Assembly: GCA_017553035.1 (NCBI GenBank)
Contig: JAFZNE010000044.1
Coordinates: 1 to 47,429, forward strand
Reading direction: 5' to 3'
From: Lachnospiraceae bacterium
GTDB taxonomy: Bacteria; Bacillota; Clostridia; Lachnospirales; Lachnospiraceae
Length of the DNA: 47,429 nt
This document shows positions 8,025-17,344 of the stretch, in pieces. The position numbers and the translations under genes are program-made. The notes beneath the pieces are model-generated. The model had not been told where the DNA came from. It made no database searches and saw only the letters and a list, made by a program, of their open reading frames with translations. How positions within the stretch are numbered: the first letter of the stretch is position 1; each line of letters opens with the position of its first letter.

Positions 8025-8651
8025 ATGATCGTTAGAGAATTGGAAGTCGGACCGCTTGGCACCAATTGTTACATAGTTTATTCCGGAGAGAATGCGGATC
8101 GGGCGGCAGTGATCGATCCGGGCGACGAACCGGAGAAGATATCGAGATTATTGACGGAGTTGGGACTCGGAGTTGAAGCAATATTGCTGACTCACGGACA
8201 TTTTGACCACATAGGCGGTGTATCGGGGCTGCTCGAGCGTTTTGGGGACGCGAAGCTCTACGCCTGCAGAAGTGAGGATGCGCTGCTCCATGATCCAATG
8301 CTGAATTGCTCGGCAATGGTAAGAAACCCGCATACGGTCAATGCGGATGTCCTGATCGATGACGGGGAGATCGTAAATGTTGCGGGAGTTAAGTTCCGGG
8401 TGATAGCTACACCGGGACATACCGCAGGAAGTATATGTTTTTATTCCGAAGAGGAAAAGATAATGTTCTCCGGAGACACATTGTTCTGCGGCAGCATGGG
8501 GAGAACGGACCTGCCTACGGGCGATTCCGGGACTCTGGCTGCTTCACTACGCAGGCTGAAGGAATTTCCGGAGGAGACGGTCGTTTATCCGGGGCACGGA
8601 CCTCAGACGACCATAGGGGATGAAAAAAGGAACAATCCGTATTTAGCTTAG
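8025..8651 (+). CDS. Metallo-beta-lactamase-fold hydrolase (glyoxalase II-like)
   Basis: A 208-residue cytoplasmic hydrolase with a binuclear metal site. The HxHxDH signature is present as HGHFDH (H57, H59, D61, H62), with the later ligands in TPGHTAGS and FSGDTLF and the terminal PGHGPQTT. Length and motif spacing fit the YcbL/glyoxalase II-like subgroup, which often sits beside rel and hemZ in Clostridia. Its start lies ten bases after rel with an AGGAAG ribosome binding site, and hemZ follows 18 bases after its stop, so it is very likely co-transcribed. The true substrate is unknown; hydroxyacylglutathione is unlikely to matter if the host makes no glutathione. Confidence 0.9.
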   Translation: MIVRELEVGPLGTNCYIVYSGENADRAAVIDPGDEPEKISRLLTELGLGVEAILLTHGHFDHIGGVSGLLERFGDAKLYACRSEDALLHDPMLNCSAMVRNPHTVNADVLIDDGEIVNVAGVKFRVIATPGHTAGSICFYSEEEKIMFSGDTLFCGSMGRTDLPTGDSGTLAASLRRLKEFPEETVVYPGHGPQTTIGDEKRNNPYLA

Positions 8652-8669
8652 TTTTATCGGGTAGTGTGA

Positions 8670-10136
8670 ATGGATCATAATAATTTTATTTTGGAGATTA
8701 TGGGGCTTGATTTCCGTCAGGATGTCGAGCCCCTTATAAAAGAGTTTTTTCCTTCGCCGGGACCGGGACCGAAGATCACAATCGAGGCCGGGGAAGAAGA
8801 ATTCACGGTGATGGCGGAGCTGCAGGGAGTCGAGAAAGTTTCTGAGAGGGTGGTTTTCACCTCCGCCAACGATTCCAAGATCAGGCACCGGGATTACCGG
8901 AACCAGCTTCTACGTGCGCTGTACAGGGTTTTGAGCAAGCTGACGGGGCAGGAACTGCCCTGGGGTATACTTACCGGCGTCAGGCCGACCAAGCTGCTGT
9001 TTGAGAGGATCTGCCGCGGTGAAGGCAAGCCGCTGCAGTTCATGGAAGAAAAATACTACTGTTCAAGGCCGAAGGCTGCGCTTGCCGCGCGGATAGCCGC
9101 AAAAGAGTATCAATTGCTCGAAGCGATCGATTATAAGAACGGGTACAGCCTGTACGTCGGAATTCCGTTCTGCCCGAGTATTTGCAATTACTGTACTTTC
9201 GGGTCGCATCCGATCGGAAAGTTTTCGGATCTTGTGGAACCTTATATTGAGGCCCTGATCCGGGAAATAAAGGCCGTTTCCGATGTTTCCGGGAAGAATA
9301 CCGGTCCTATTACCGAAATGGTAAGGAACCGCAAGCTCGAAACAATTTATTTCGGAGGAGGGACACCGACTTCACTGGAGGCGGAACAGCTTCGAAGGAT
9401 CATCCGGTGTGTGAAGGAATGTTTTGATCTCGATCATTTGTCGGAATTTACGGTTGAGGCCGGAAGGCCCGACAGCATTACCGACGAGAAGCTCCGGATG
9501 CTTAAAGATGAAGGCGTCGGCAGGATCTCGATCAATCCTCAGACATTTTCCGACGAAACATTGCGGATCGTCGGGAGAGAGCATGATTCAGCCCGTATTT
9601 TCGAAGCCTTTGAAATGGCGAGAAAGCACGGTTTCGACAATATAAACATGGACCTGATAGCCGGGCTTACCGGGGAGACCGAAGAAGATTTCGCGCATAC
9701 GCTTGAATGCGTAAGGAAGATCGACCCCGAATGCCTGACCGTACATACGCTTGCGAGAAAGCGCGCGGCAAGGATCACGACCCAGCCCGAACTGTATGAA
9801 GGGTATTTTTCGGGAGGTGTTCAGAAAATGCTCCAACTTGCCGATATATATACTAAAGAATGTGGTTATGAACCTTATTACATGTATCGCCAGAAGAACA
9901 TGACCGACAATCTCGAAAATGTGGGATATTCCAAGCCCGGAAAAGAGTGTCTTTACAACATTTTGATCATGGAAGAGGTCCAGCCGATACTTGCCGTTGG
10001 AGCCGGAGCTTCGACCAAGTATGTGAGGGATACTCAAGGCCGCTTCGGCAGGATCGAGAATTGTAAGAGTGTTCGTGAATATGTAACAAGGATCGATGAG
10101 ATGATCGACAGAAAACTCAGTGCTTATTGTACCTGA
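8670..10136 (+). CDS. hemZ: Oxygen-independent coproporphyrinogen dehydrogenase, HemZ type
   Basis: A radical-SAM enzyme of 488 residues. The 4Fe-4S cluster motif CxxxCxxC is C168, C172, C175 in the block GIPFCPSICNYC. Further family blocks are ETIYFGGGTPTSLEAEQL, EFTVEAGRPDSIT, VGRISINPQTFSDETL and NINMDLIAGLTGET. The N-terminal ~150-residue extension (WGILTGVRPTKLL) separates the HemZ subgroup from HemN and HemW. The annotated role is coproporphyrinogen III decarboxylation in haem synthesis, but many Clostridia with HemZ lack the rest of that pathway, so another radical reaction is possible. It closes the degV-rel-hydrolase-hemZ run. Confidence 0.93.
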   Translation: MDHNNFILEIMGLDFRQDVEPLIKEFFPSPGPGPKITIEAGEEEFTVMAELQGVEKVSERVVFTSANDSKIRHRDYRNQLLRALYRVLSKLTGQELPWGILTGVRPTKLLFERICRGEGKPLQFMEEKYYCSRPKAALAARIAAKEYQLLEAIDYKNGYSLYVGIPFCPSICNYCTFGSHPIGKFSDLVEPYIEALIREIKAVSDVSGKNTGPITEMVRNRKLETIYFGGGTPTSLEAEQLRRIIRCVKECFDLDHLSEFTVEAGRPDSITDEKLRMLKDEGVGRISINPQTFSDETLRIVGREHDSARIFEAFEMARKHGFDNINMDLIAGLTGETEEDFAHTLECVRKIDPECLTVHTLARKRAARITTQPELYEGYFSGGVQKMLQLADIYTKECGYEPYYMYRQKNMTDNLENVGYSKPGKECLYNILIMEEVQPILAVGAGASTKYVRDTQGRFGRIENCKSVREYVTRIDEMIDRKLSAYCT

Positions 10137-10177
10137 CACCTGACCAAATATTCATGAGTATACGGAGGAAATGTGTT

Positions 10178-13117
10178 ATGAAGAGAATGACAACCAGGAT
10201 AGCGGCTATAGCCGCTGCGGTCGCACTGTTCATGACAATGTTCGCAAATGCCGCAGGATTGACCGACACAATTTCAGCCCACGCAACCGAAGTGCCCGAG
10301 GGTTTTGTGCTCGAATATGCCGACATGCTCCCGGGAGATGACGGTAATCAGTTCGCGGTCAGTACGGACGGCCATTTCGGATACGGGCTCTGCACCGCAC
10401 AGCTTGATGAAGATGAGTTTACGCTTCAGCTGTATACCTCGGATTCTCCGAGCCATGCAGGGCAGGATACGTATCTGAGAAAACTCCGTGATATTGATTA
10501 CAGTGAGGAACTCAACGCAGAGAACAGTTTTGTACGCTGGTCATCGGACAACCCGGCTGTTGCCACAGTAGATGCATATTCGGGCCTGATAACGGCTGTT
10601 TCCGCGGGATGCGCCAGGATAACCGTTTCGACCGTGCTTTCGTCGGGATATTCGCAGGCTCTGGCATTTAACGTAGTCGTTGTTCCCGAAGGAAGGATCG
10701 AAGGCACCAACGGCAGCCTGTCCGATTACATGATCTACAGAGCACAGCCCTGGCAGCGTGAAATAATCATCGATACGAACGCCGCCCGTGCTTCCGAGCT
10801 CAACTGGCAGATCTTCCGTGCCGAGAAGGTTGAAGAAACATCGGATATTACCGACGATGTGATCGAATATTTTGATATCAGCGATACAAACGGGAAAGTA
10901 ACGATCAACAATCTTCCCGCGGGAACTTATACGATCACCGCTATGCCCCGCAAGACCGAAGCAGGCCTTTATTCAAGTCCTGACTACGGAATGAGTTCAG
11001 GCGGCATTCGCAGCCTTGATCTTGATTATCTGAAGATAACGCTTGTTATACCGTTCGATATTTCATATGAGGCAATTAATCTGGAATATTACAACAGGAA
11101 TATCTACGGAACCCATGATCTATTGACCGAATCGAATATGCCTCTGGGATTGTTCGTGTTTCAGTCATCTTTAAACGAGGTGGCTTATGTCGATCCCGAT
11201 ACCGGTCTGATCGAAGCAAGAGGAGTCGGAGTGACTACTATCCATGTTACACCGGTAAGTCGTACAGCTATTCCGGATGCATTCGGACAGTATTACGAAG
11301 CAGCAGTGGTTACCGGCCCCGCGGTAGTTGTTTCGCAATCTTCCGGCAGCTCATCCGGGTCGGTAAATGAGGGCTCTGCAGTGTCGGGAGCCGCTATTGG
11401 GTTGCATAATCTTAATCAGGTTGATCAAGGATTTATTTTTGATGTATATGTATACGATTCCGTTGCATTGAACAGCAAGACCGAGTCGATCCCCGCGGGA
11501 ACATCCACACAGCTGAGACTGACCGTGCCCAATCCTTATACGGGCGAGATCGTATGGTCGTCATCCAATCCGAAGGTTGCAACGGTTGACCAGAACGGAA
11601 TAGTGCAAGGACTCGGTATGGGTTCGGCCAATATCCTGGCAAGGATAGAAGTAAACGGAGTTACCAAAACGGCCAGATGCAAGGTGAATGTAACGAATGC
11701 TTTGGCCTACGCGGATCTGAACACGATGTCGGATTCGATATATGTTGACGAGACACTTTCCGTACGGCTTGGCGGTGACACGCTGGCATTGTCGGGCGAG
11801 TATGACTGGAGCGTTTCGGATGAAAATGTTGCGAAGATCATCGATATTTCGGGACTTAATGCGGTCATAAAGGGATTAAGGCCGGGAACCGTGGTTATAA
11901 CGGCATATGATGACAATCTCGGAATTACCGCCACAAAACCCATAACTATCGAAGAATACAAGGAAGAGGAGCCTGCGCCTTCCCAGAGCGGTACAACGCC
12001 TACTTCTACTCCCTCACCCATAACCACGCCCACACCTACGCCTGCCCAGAACCAGCAGGGCTCGGGCTCGCAGAATGGCAGCGGTACCGGCGGAAGTATC
12101 GGAGGTGGTGCTACAAGTGCCGGAGCGGTCATTTATTATGATAACCGCAGCAGCTATTATCCGGGAAGCAGTACATTGACGACAACTCCCACACCTACAC
12201 CGAAGGCGGGAGATGCCAAGGATACTCCCACACCGACGCCTACTTTGAAAGACGACGAACCTCAGAAGAGCGTAACTACGGATCGTTACGGCAATGTTAC
12301 GACTTATGAGGTTATCAAGAATAAAGACGGTTCGCTCTCCACTATCAAGACCATAGAGAATGTCGACGGCTCGACGAGCACGGTCGAAATGATCGAGTAT
12401 GCCGACAATTCCAGTACATTTACGACCAGCAATACCGATGCCATCGGCAATAAGACCGTTTACACGGCCTACATGAACACCGAAGGCAAGGTTATCATAA
12501 GTTATACCGAGAACGTAACGGTCGACAAATACGGTGAGATAACCCAGAAGACCGAGATCACGCGTGCCGACGGGTCGTATTCCGTAGGACTGCGTGTTAC
12601 CTCGAAGGACGGAAGAAGCAGCTATGAGCTCATAGAAGTCAACAAGGACGGCGAGATCAAGCTGACGCTGGACAATGTATATCCGAACGGAGAGACGATC
12701 CACAGGATATTTGCATCAACGGATGCTTCGAAGTTCTCGCTGAAGAAGTATACGACCGACCGCAGGATCGCGTCGGTTGCTTCGAACCTGATGCTTTCCG
12801 ACAATTCCAAGTATGAGGTCGTATCCGTTGCCAAGAACAGCTTCAAGAACAATACTTCGATCACGAGAGTTACGATCGGCAAGAATGTTACGGCGATCGG
12901 CAAGGATGCGTTCAGGGATGCAAGCAAGCTCAAGAATATCGTGATCTACGCCGACAAGCTGAAGAAGGTCGGAAAGGGCGCTTTCAAGGGTATTGCCAAG
13001 AATGCGGTAATTCAGATCGCCGGAAGTAAAAAGAAATTTGAATCGATCAAGAAGAAGATAATCGCTTCCGGAGTTACAAAAGGCGTAACATTCAAGCGTA
13101 TTGATCCCGCAGAATGA
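10178..13117 (+). CDS. Secreted surface protein with Ig-like (BIG2) domains, Thr-Pro linkers and a BspA-like C-terminus
   Basis: A 979-residue exported protein. The N-terminus MKRMTTRIAAIAAAVALFMTM ends in a signal-peptidase-like SAHA-TE. Four bacterial Ig-like segments can be seen by their W-S-x-N/D-x-x-V-A-x-V-D core: about residues 118-170 (VRWSSDNPAVATVD), 322-365 (VAYVDPDTGLIEARGVG), 438-505 (IVWSSSNPKVATVD) and a more divergent one at 515-595. A Pro/Thr/Ser/Gly-rich linker spans about 598-692 with TPTPTP runs. The last ~130 residues resemble BspA-type leucine-rich repeats (ITRVTIGKNVTAIGKDAFRD). No sorting signal or C-terminal membrane helix is seen, so anchoring is unclear. The ATG at 10178 follows GGAGG and opens the signal peptide directly. 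Adhesion or matrix binding is likely but unproven. Confidence 0.88.
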   Translation: MKRMTTRIAAIAAAVALFMTMFANAAGLTDTISAHATEVPEGFVLEYADMLPGDDGNQFAVSTDGHFGYGLCTAQLDEDEFTLQLYTSDSPSHAGQDTYLRKLRDIDYSEELNAENSFVRWSSDNPAVATVDAYSGLITAVSAGCARITVSTVLSSGYSQALAFNVVVVPEGRIEGTNGSLSDYMIYRAQPWQREIIIDTNAARASELNWQIFRAEKVEETSDITDDVIEYFDISDTNGKVTINNLPAGTYTITAMPRKTEAGLYSSPDYGMSSGGIRSLDLDYLKITLVIPFDISYEAINLEYYNRNIYGTHDLLTESNMPLGLFVFQSSLNEVAYVDPDTGLIEARGVGVTTIHVTPVSRTAIPDAFGQYYEAAVVTGPAVVVSQSSGSSSGSVNEGSAVSGAAIGLHNLNQVDQGFIFDVYVYDSVALNSKTESIPAGTSTQLRLTVPNPYTGEIVWSSSNPKVATVDQNGIVQGLGMGSANILARIEVNGVTKTARCKVNVTNALAYADLNTMSDSIYVDETLSVRLGGDTLALSGEYDWSVSDENVAKIIDISGLNAVIKGLRPGTVVITAYDDNLGITATKPITIEEYKEEEPAPSQSGTTPTSTPSPITTPTPTPAQNQQGSGSQNGSGTGGSIGGGATSAGAVIYYDNRSSYYPGSSTLTTTPTPTPKAGDAKDTPTPTPTLKDDEPQKSVTTDRYGNVTTYEVIKNKDGSLSTIKTIENVDGSTSTVEMIEYADNSSTFTTSNTDAIGNKTVYTAYMNTEGKVIISYTENVTVDKYGEITQKTEITRADGSYSVGLRVTSKDGRSSYELIEVNKDGEIKLTLDNVYPNGETIHRIFASTDASKFSLKKYTTDRRIASVASNLMLSDNSKYEVVSVAKNSFKNNTSITRVTIGKNVTAIGKDAFRDASKLKNIVIYADKLKKVGKGAFKGIAKNAVIQIAGSKKKFESIKKKIIASGVTKGVTFKRIDPAE

Positions 13118-13133
13118 TTAGGTGCGGTATTTA

Positions 13134-13156
13134 CATCTCATTCAGCGAATGAAATG
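13134..13156 (+). terminator. Weak hairpin after the Ig-like protein gene
   Basis: CATCTCATTC (13134-13143) and GAATGAAATG (13147-13156) form a 10-bp stem with one mismatch and a three-base loop, 17 bases after the stop codon. There is no clear T run, so its role as a terminator is doubtful. Confidence 0.35.
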
Positions 13157-13173
13157 AACTTTCAAACTTATCC

Positions 13174-13202
13174 TTTACAAATCGACTCGAATTCTGTATC
13201 AT
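13174..13202 (+). promoter_or_regulatory. Promoter of tex
   Basis: TTTACA (13174-13179), a 17-base spacer and TATCAT (13197-13202) sit 45 bases upstream of the tex start. The 13 bases around the -35 box (13173-13185) are identical to those of the predicted promoter of the Tad-like cluster at 27540-27552. Confidence 0.6.
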
Positions 13203-13247
13203 TAAATACTGGAATTTTGATTGAAAGGAAATTTAGAAAGGATAGTC

Positions 13248-15719
13248 ATGAATATCAACGAACAACTCGCAAGCGAGCTTAATATCAAGGTTTCACAGGT
13301 AGATGCGACCGTCAAGCTGATCGACGAGGGCAATACGATACCGTTTATCGCACGTTATCGTAAGGAAGTTACCGGATCGCTCAATGACGAGGTTCTGCGT
13401 AATCTGTTCGAAAGGCTTACATACCTTCGCAACCTTGAAGACAGAAAGAACGCCGTTATTGCAAGTATTGAGGAACAGGGCAAGTTAACAGACGAACTGA
13501 AGGAACAGATCATGGCAGCCACGACCCTGGTTGTTGTAGAGGATCTGTATCGTCCATATAAACAGAAGAAGCGTACGAGAGCGACAGTTGCGAAAGAAAA
13601 GGGACTGGAGCCGCTCGCAGACGTTATTTTCGGACAGGAAGCGGACAAGCCTATCGAGGAATATGCCGCAGAATATATCAGCGAGGAAAAGGGTGTCGAA
13701 TCGGCCAAGGATGCGATCGCCGGAGCATGCGATATCATTGCGGAGCGCATTTCCGACGAGGCGGACTACCGTATGCATATCAGAAAGCTGACTCAGGATG
13801 AGGGAGTTATCACTTCCGAAGCCAAGGATGAGAAGGCCGAGAGCGTATACGAGATGTATTACAAGTTCACCGAGAAGATCAGCGCGATCCTCGGACACCG
13901 CGTACTTGCGCTCAACCGCGGTGAGGATGAGAAATTCCTTACCGTCAAGGTTGAAGCTCCCGAGGACCAGATCCTTGATTATCTCGAGAAGATGGTTATC
14001 CGCAAGGATAATGAGTATACCAGCCAGCTGTTGAAGGATACGATCAAGGACAGTTATGAGCGTCTGATCGGACCTGCTATCGAACGTGAGATCAGAAGTG
14101 ATCTTACCGAGAAGGCCGAGGACGGAGCTATCAAGGTATTCGGCAAGAACCTTACACAGCTGCTTATGGCGCCTCCCATTGCCGGACATTTTGTACTCGG
14201 ATGGGATCCCGCTTTCAGAACAGGCTGCAAGCTCGCAGTAGTCGATCCCACAGGCAAAGTTCTCGATACGGTTGTTATTTATCCGACCGCGCCCCAGTTC
14301 AAGGTTGACGAAGCGAAGAGAACACTGAAGAAACTTATCGAAAAATACAATATAACGCTTATTTCCGTAGGTAACGGAACAGCATCGAGAGAGTCGGAGC
14401 AGGTTATTACCGAACTGCTCAAGGAGCTCGGCAAGAAGGACCTGTCCTACGTGATCGTAAGCGAGGCCGGTGCTTCCGTATATTCGGCAAGCAAGCTGGC
14501 TACCGAGGAGTTCCCGGAATTCGATGTCGGACAACGTAGTGCCGCATCGATCGCAAGACGTATCCAGGATCCGCTCGCAGAGCTCGTTAAGATCGATCCC
14601 AAGTCGATCGGTGTAGGGCAGTATCAGCATGATATGAACCAGAAGAAGCTCGGCGAAGCGCTTGAAGGCGTTGTAGAGGATTGTGTTAACAAAGTCGGCG
14701 TAGACCTGAATACCGCTTCGGCATCACTGCTTGAATATGTTTCGGGTATTTCCAAGCCTATTGCCAAGAATATCGTTGCTTTCCGTGAGGCGAACGGCAA
14801 GTTTCGTTCAAGAGCGGAACTGCTCAAGGTTCCGAAGCTCGGACCCAAGGCATTTGAGCAGTGCGCAGGTTTCCTCCGTATTTCCGACGGAACGAACCCG
14901 CTTGACGCGACCAGTGTTCATCCCGAGTCATATGAGGCAGCAACCAAGCTTCTCGAGAAGTTAGGTTTTACTCCTTCGGATATCAAGACTGTTCAGGCTG
15001 AACAGGCCAAGGCACAGCGTCAGGCCGCAGCACAGGAAAAGGCAGCTTCGGATGCTGCAGAGCGTGCCGAAAGAGGAGACAGGAACAACCGCGGCAGGAA
15101 GGGCGAGAAGGACATTCAGGTTAGAAATGCCAACTCCGCCATGGGACAGCTGCTCATGAAGGCACTTGCCGGCGGCAAGAATGCAGCCAAGGATAACGGC
15201 GCATCGGGCAATGCCGGAAATAATGCAAATAACGCTAAAAATGCAAATGCCGGTAATGCGGGCAACAAGGCGCAGACCGGTGCAGGTAAGGCTGAAGGCT
15301 CCAACGCTTCAGGTGCAGGCCTTTCACATCTTGGCAACATGGTCAAGGACAAGAAGAAGCTTGCCGAGGAGCTTGGTATCGGAGAGATCACTCTTACCGA
15401 TATCATCAAGGAACTTGAGAAGCCCGGACGTGATCCCCGTTCGGATATGCCGGCTCCCATCCTTCGTACCGACGTTCTCGAGATGAAGGATCTGAAGGAA
15501 GGCATGATCCTCAAAGGAACCGTGCGCAACGTTATCGACTTCGGTGTATTCGTAGATATCGGAGTCCATCAGGACGGACTTGTTCATGTTTCACAGATCA
15601 CCAATAAGAAGTTCATCAAGCATCCTCTTGATGCCGTAAGCGTTGGCGATATCGTCGATGTTAAGGTCATGAGCGTGGATCTTCAGAAGAAGAGGATACA
15701 GCTGACGATGATACTGTGA
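13248..15719 (+). CDS. tex: Tex-family RNA-binding transcription accessory protein
   Basis: An 823-residue cytoplasmic nucleic-acid-binding protein. The order is an N-terminal helical Tex region (NTIPFIARYRKEVTGSL near residue 25), a YqgF/RuvX-like RNase H fold (about 315-440, with LGWDPAFRTGCKLAVVD), a helix-hairpin-helix pair (about 487-545) and a C-terminal S1 domain (about 745-818, GMILKGTVRNVIDFGVFVDIG). The S1 and HhH parts are fully conserved with the family. Between them lies an Ala/Asn/Gly/Lys-rich stretch at about residues 585-698 that makes the protein roughly 100 residues longer than usual. The ATG at 13248 follows AGAAAGGA; an earlier in-frame ATG lacks such a site. It has its own promoter. 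Confidence 0.94.
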   Translation: MNINEQLASELNIKVSQVDATVKLIDEGNTIPFIARYRKEVTGSLNDEVLRNLFERLTYLRNLEDRKNAVIASIEEQGKLTDELKEQIMAATTLVVVEDLYRPYKQKKRTRATVAKEKGLEPLADVIFGQEADKPIEEYAAEYISEEKGVESAKDAIAGACDIIAERISDEADYRMHIRKLTQDEGVITSEAKDEKAESVYEMYYKFTEKISAILGHRVLALNRGEDEKFLTVKVEAPEDQILDYLEKMVIRKDNEYTSQLLKDTIKDSYERLIGPAIEREIRSDLTEKAEDGAIKVFGKNLTQLLMAPPIAGHFVLGWDPAFRTGCKLAVVDPTGKVLDTVVIYPTAPQFKVDEAKRTLKKLIEKYNITLISVGNGTASRESEQVITELLKELGKKDLSYVIVSEAGASVYSASKLATEEFPEFDVGQRSAASIARRIQDPLAELVKIDPKSIGVGQYQHDMNQKKLGEALEGVVEDCVNKVGVDLNTASASLLEYVSGISKPIAKNIVAFREANGKFRSRAELLKVPKLGPKAFEQCAGFLRISDGTNPLDATSVHPESYEAATKLLEKLGFTPSDIKTVQAEQAKAQRQAAAQEKAASDAAERAERGDRNNRGRKGEKDIQVRNANSAMGQLLMKALAGGKNAAKDNGASGNAGNNANNAKNANAGNAGNKAQTGAGKAEGSNASGAGLSHLGNMVKDKKKLAEELGIGEITLTDIIKELEKPGRDPRSDMPAPILRTDVLEMKDLKEGMILKGTVRNVIDFGVFVDIGVHQDGLVHVSQITNKKFIKHPLDAVSVGDIVDVKVMSVDLQKKRIQLTMIL

Positions 15720-15814
15720 TATTATCGCGACCGGAAATGAGTATATATGACCGGTACGATATAGATAAAATAATGTTATTTGACTGTAAATAAATACATT
15801 TTACGGTATAAAAA

Positions 15815-15966
15815 TACTTCAGGGCGGGGTGCAAGTCCCCACCGGCGGTGATGGAATGCTGTACGTTGCTGTACATGTAATTCCCAAGTCCGCGAAGCCC
15901 GGCAGCTCCGGGCCCGAATCGGTGAGATTCCGATACCGACGGTTACAGTCCGGATGAAAGAAGAAA
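15815..15966 (+). promoter_or_regulatory. FMN riboswitch (RFN element)
   Basis: The conserved blocks of the FMN aptamer are present in order: AGGGCGGGGTGCAAGTCCCC followed by ACCGGCGGTGAT, a variable hairpin (around 15858-15885), AGTCCGCGAAGCCCGG, and GATTCCGATACCGACGGT followed by ACAGTCCGGATGAAAG. A short P1 can form between CTTC (15817-15820) and GAAG (15960-15963). A terminator follows at once and ribU lies beyond, so high FMN should stop transcription of the riboflavin uptake and kinase genes. Confidence 0.96.
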
Positions 15967-15986
15967 GAAAATGCACTTGTTTGTGT

Positions 15987-16018
15987 GCCCTGAACATTTA
16001 CCTGTTCAGGGCTTTTTC
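15987..16018 (+). terminator. Riboswitch-controlled intrinsic terminator
   Basis: GCCCTGAAC (15987-15995) pairs perfectly with GTTCAGGGC (16004-16012) and is followed by TTTTT. It lies 20 bases after the FMN aptamer and about 90 bases before the ribU start, the position expected of the expression platform of a transcription-attenuating riboswitch. Confidence 0.9.
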
Positions 16019-16104
16019 TTCTTCACGGATACAGAAATTCATGAATCCATTTTGAAAGCCGGAAGAACTTTCAAATGAGTGTATATTTTAAGGAGGAAAA
16101 GAAA

Positions 16105-16770
16105 GTGAAGGATACTAGATTTACACCTAAGTATATGGCGGTAATCGCCATGTTTGCGGCACTTGCATATGTTTCGGTAGTGATCTCCAAGGTCATTCCC
16201 AATGTTGCCGGATTCTTAAGTTATGAGCCGAAAGACGCAATAATAGTCATCGTGGGCTTCCTGATGGGGCCTCTTTCCGGAGTGATCCTGTCAGTCCTTG
16301 TTTCATTTATCGAAATGATAACGATCAGTACGACCGGATTTTACGGCTTCCTGATGAATGTGATCGCGACTTGTGCGTTTGTGCTCCCCGCAACGCTCGT
16401 TTACAAGAAGAAGAGGACCAAAACCGGCGCGCTGATAGGCCTGCTGCTTGGCGTTGTGAGCATGACATTGTGCATGATCCTTTGGAACTACATCATTACG
16501 CCTTTGTATATGAAGGTCGACCGTTCACAGGTTGTGGGCATGCTTATACCCGTATTTTTACCTTTCAACCTGATAAAAGGCGGCATCAATGCGGGAATCA
16601 CGCTCCTGATATACAAACCGATCGTTACCGCATTGAGATCGGCAAGACTTGTCGAGCCTTCAACCGAATCCACAGGCAAGGCTAAATTCAGTATCGGCTT
16701 CTTCCTGATATCCCTTGCGATACTTGTTACATTTGTACTTGCATTTTTAGCTATGATAAAAGTGATATGA
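16105..16770 (+). CDS. ribU: Riboflavin-specific substrate-binding component of an ECF transporter
   Basis: A 221-residue membrane protein, the S component that captures riboflavin and joins the shared EcfA/EcfA'/EcfT energising module. About six hydrophobic segments are seen, starting with MAVIAMFAALAYVSVVIS, and the family block GFLSYEPKDAIIVIVGFLMGP near residue 45 is typical of RibU. The start is taken as GTG at 16105 because AGGAGG lies eight bases upstream; the earlier ATG at 16075 has no such site. The gene is under an FMN riboswitch and overlaps a riboflavin kinase gene by four bases, so uptake and phosphorylation are coupled. The tail FFLISLAILVTFVLAFLAMI adds one more membrane helix. 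Confidence 0.95.
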   Translation: MKDTRFTPKYMAVIAMFAALAYVSVVISKVIPNVAGFLSYEPKDAIIVIVGFLMGPLSGVILSVLVSFIEMITISTTGFYGFLMNVIATCAFVLPATLVYKKKRTKTGALIGLLLGVVSMTLCMILWNYIITPLYMKVDRSQVVGMLIPVFLPFNLIKGGINAGITLLIYKPIVTALRSARLVEPSTESTGKAKFSIGFFLISLAILVTFVLAFLAMIKVI

Positions 16771-17141
16771 TGAGAAAACTACCATATACGATTACGGGAG
16801 TTGTGGTCCACGGCAACTCGCTCGGCAATACGATCAATGTTCCTACGGCCAATATCATCCCGAGGGAAGACATTTCCGGTTATGACAAGGGCGTCTATCG
16901 GTCCAGGGTCAGGGTGGAAGAGAAGGAATACGACTCGATTACAAACCTCGGGACCAAACCGACTGTCTCGGATACGGGATGTGTCAACGCCGAATCATTT
17001 ATCAAAGACTTTCACGGGGACCTCTATAACCGGGAAATCTCCGTTACCCTGCTCGAATTTGTCCGCCCCGAGCGCAAGTTCGCCTCGTTTGAGGAACTGA
17101 CGGAGCAGATAAGGAAGGATATAGAGGAGAATCTGGGGTAA
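16767..17141 (+). CDS. Stand-alone riboflavin kinase
   Basis: A 124-residue protein matching only the C-terminal kinase module of the usual two-domain RibF; the FAD synthetase half is absent. It would phosphorylate riboflavin to FMN. Visible motifs are GVVVHGNSLGNTINVPTANI (residues 11-30; glycine-rich nucleotide loop plus the PTAN metal/ATP motif), GVYRSRVRV, TNLGTKPTV and ESFIKDFHGDLY, with a final RPERKFASFEELTEQIRKD. The start ATGA overlaps the ribU stop, so translation is probably coupled. Placed under the FMN riboswitch, it would trap riboflavin brought in by RibU. A separate full-length RibF presumably exists elsewhere to make FAD. Confidence 0.9.
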   Translation: MMRKLPYTITGVVVHGNSLGNTINVPTANIIPREDISGYDKGVYRSRVRVEEKEYDSITNLGTKPTVSDTGCVNAESFIKDFHGDLYNREISVTLLEFVRPERKFASFEELTEQIRKDIEENLG

Positions 17142-17253
17142 AAACGTGATAGGATAGTTCGTTAGTTGGGAGTAAGCATTTTATCGAGACGATGTTATTT
17201 AGTAGATAAATCAGAGTATTTACAGTTAGTGAATATAGTTGAAAAAATAGAAA

Positions 17254-17286
17254 GGTTGCTGCACCGGTATGCAGCAACCCTTTTTT
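17254..17286. terminator. Bidirectional intrinsic terminator
   Basis: GGTTGCTGC (17254-17262) pairs with GCAGCAACC (17271-17279). On the plus strand it is followed by CTTTTTT, closing the ribU-kinase transcript; on the minus strand it is followed by TTTCTATTTTTTC, which would close the convergent gene ending at 17345. Apart from this element the 17142-17344 spacer holds nothing recognised. Confidence 0.9.
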
Positions 17287-17344
17287 GAGTATAGTTATAG
17301 TTGAAATACTGATCATGAGAGATTACTGTCTTCAGCCTGATGCT

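Noticed and set aside
13485..14630. 381-codon minus-strand ORF
   Set aside because: It is a shadow of tex, with composition typical of antisense frames.
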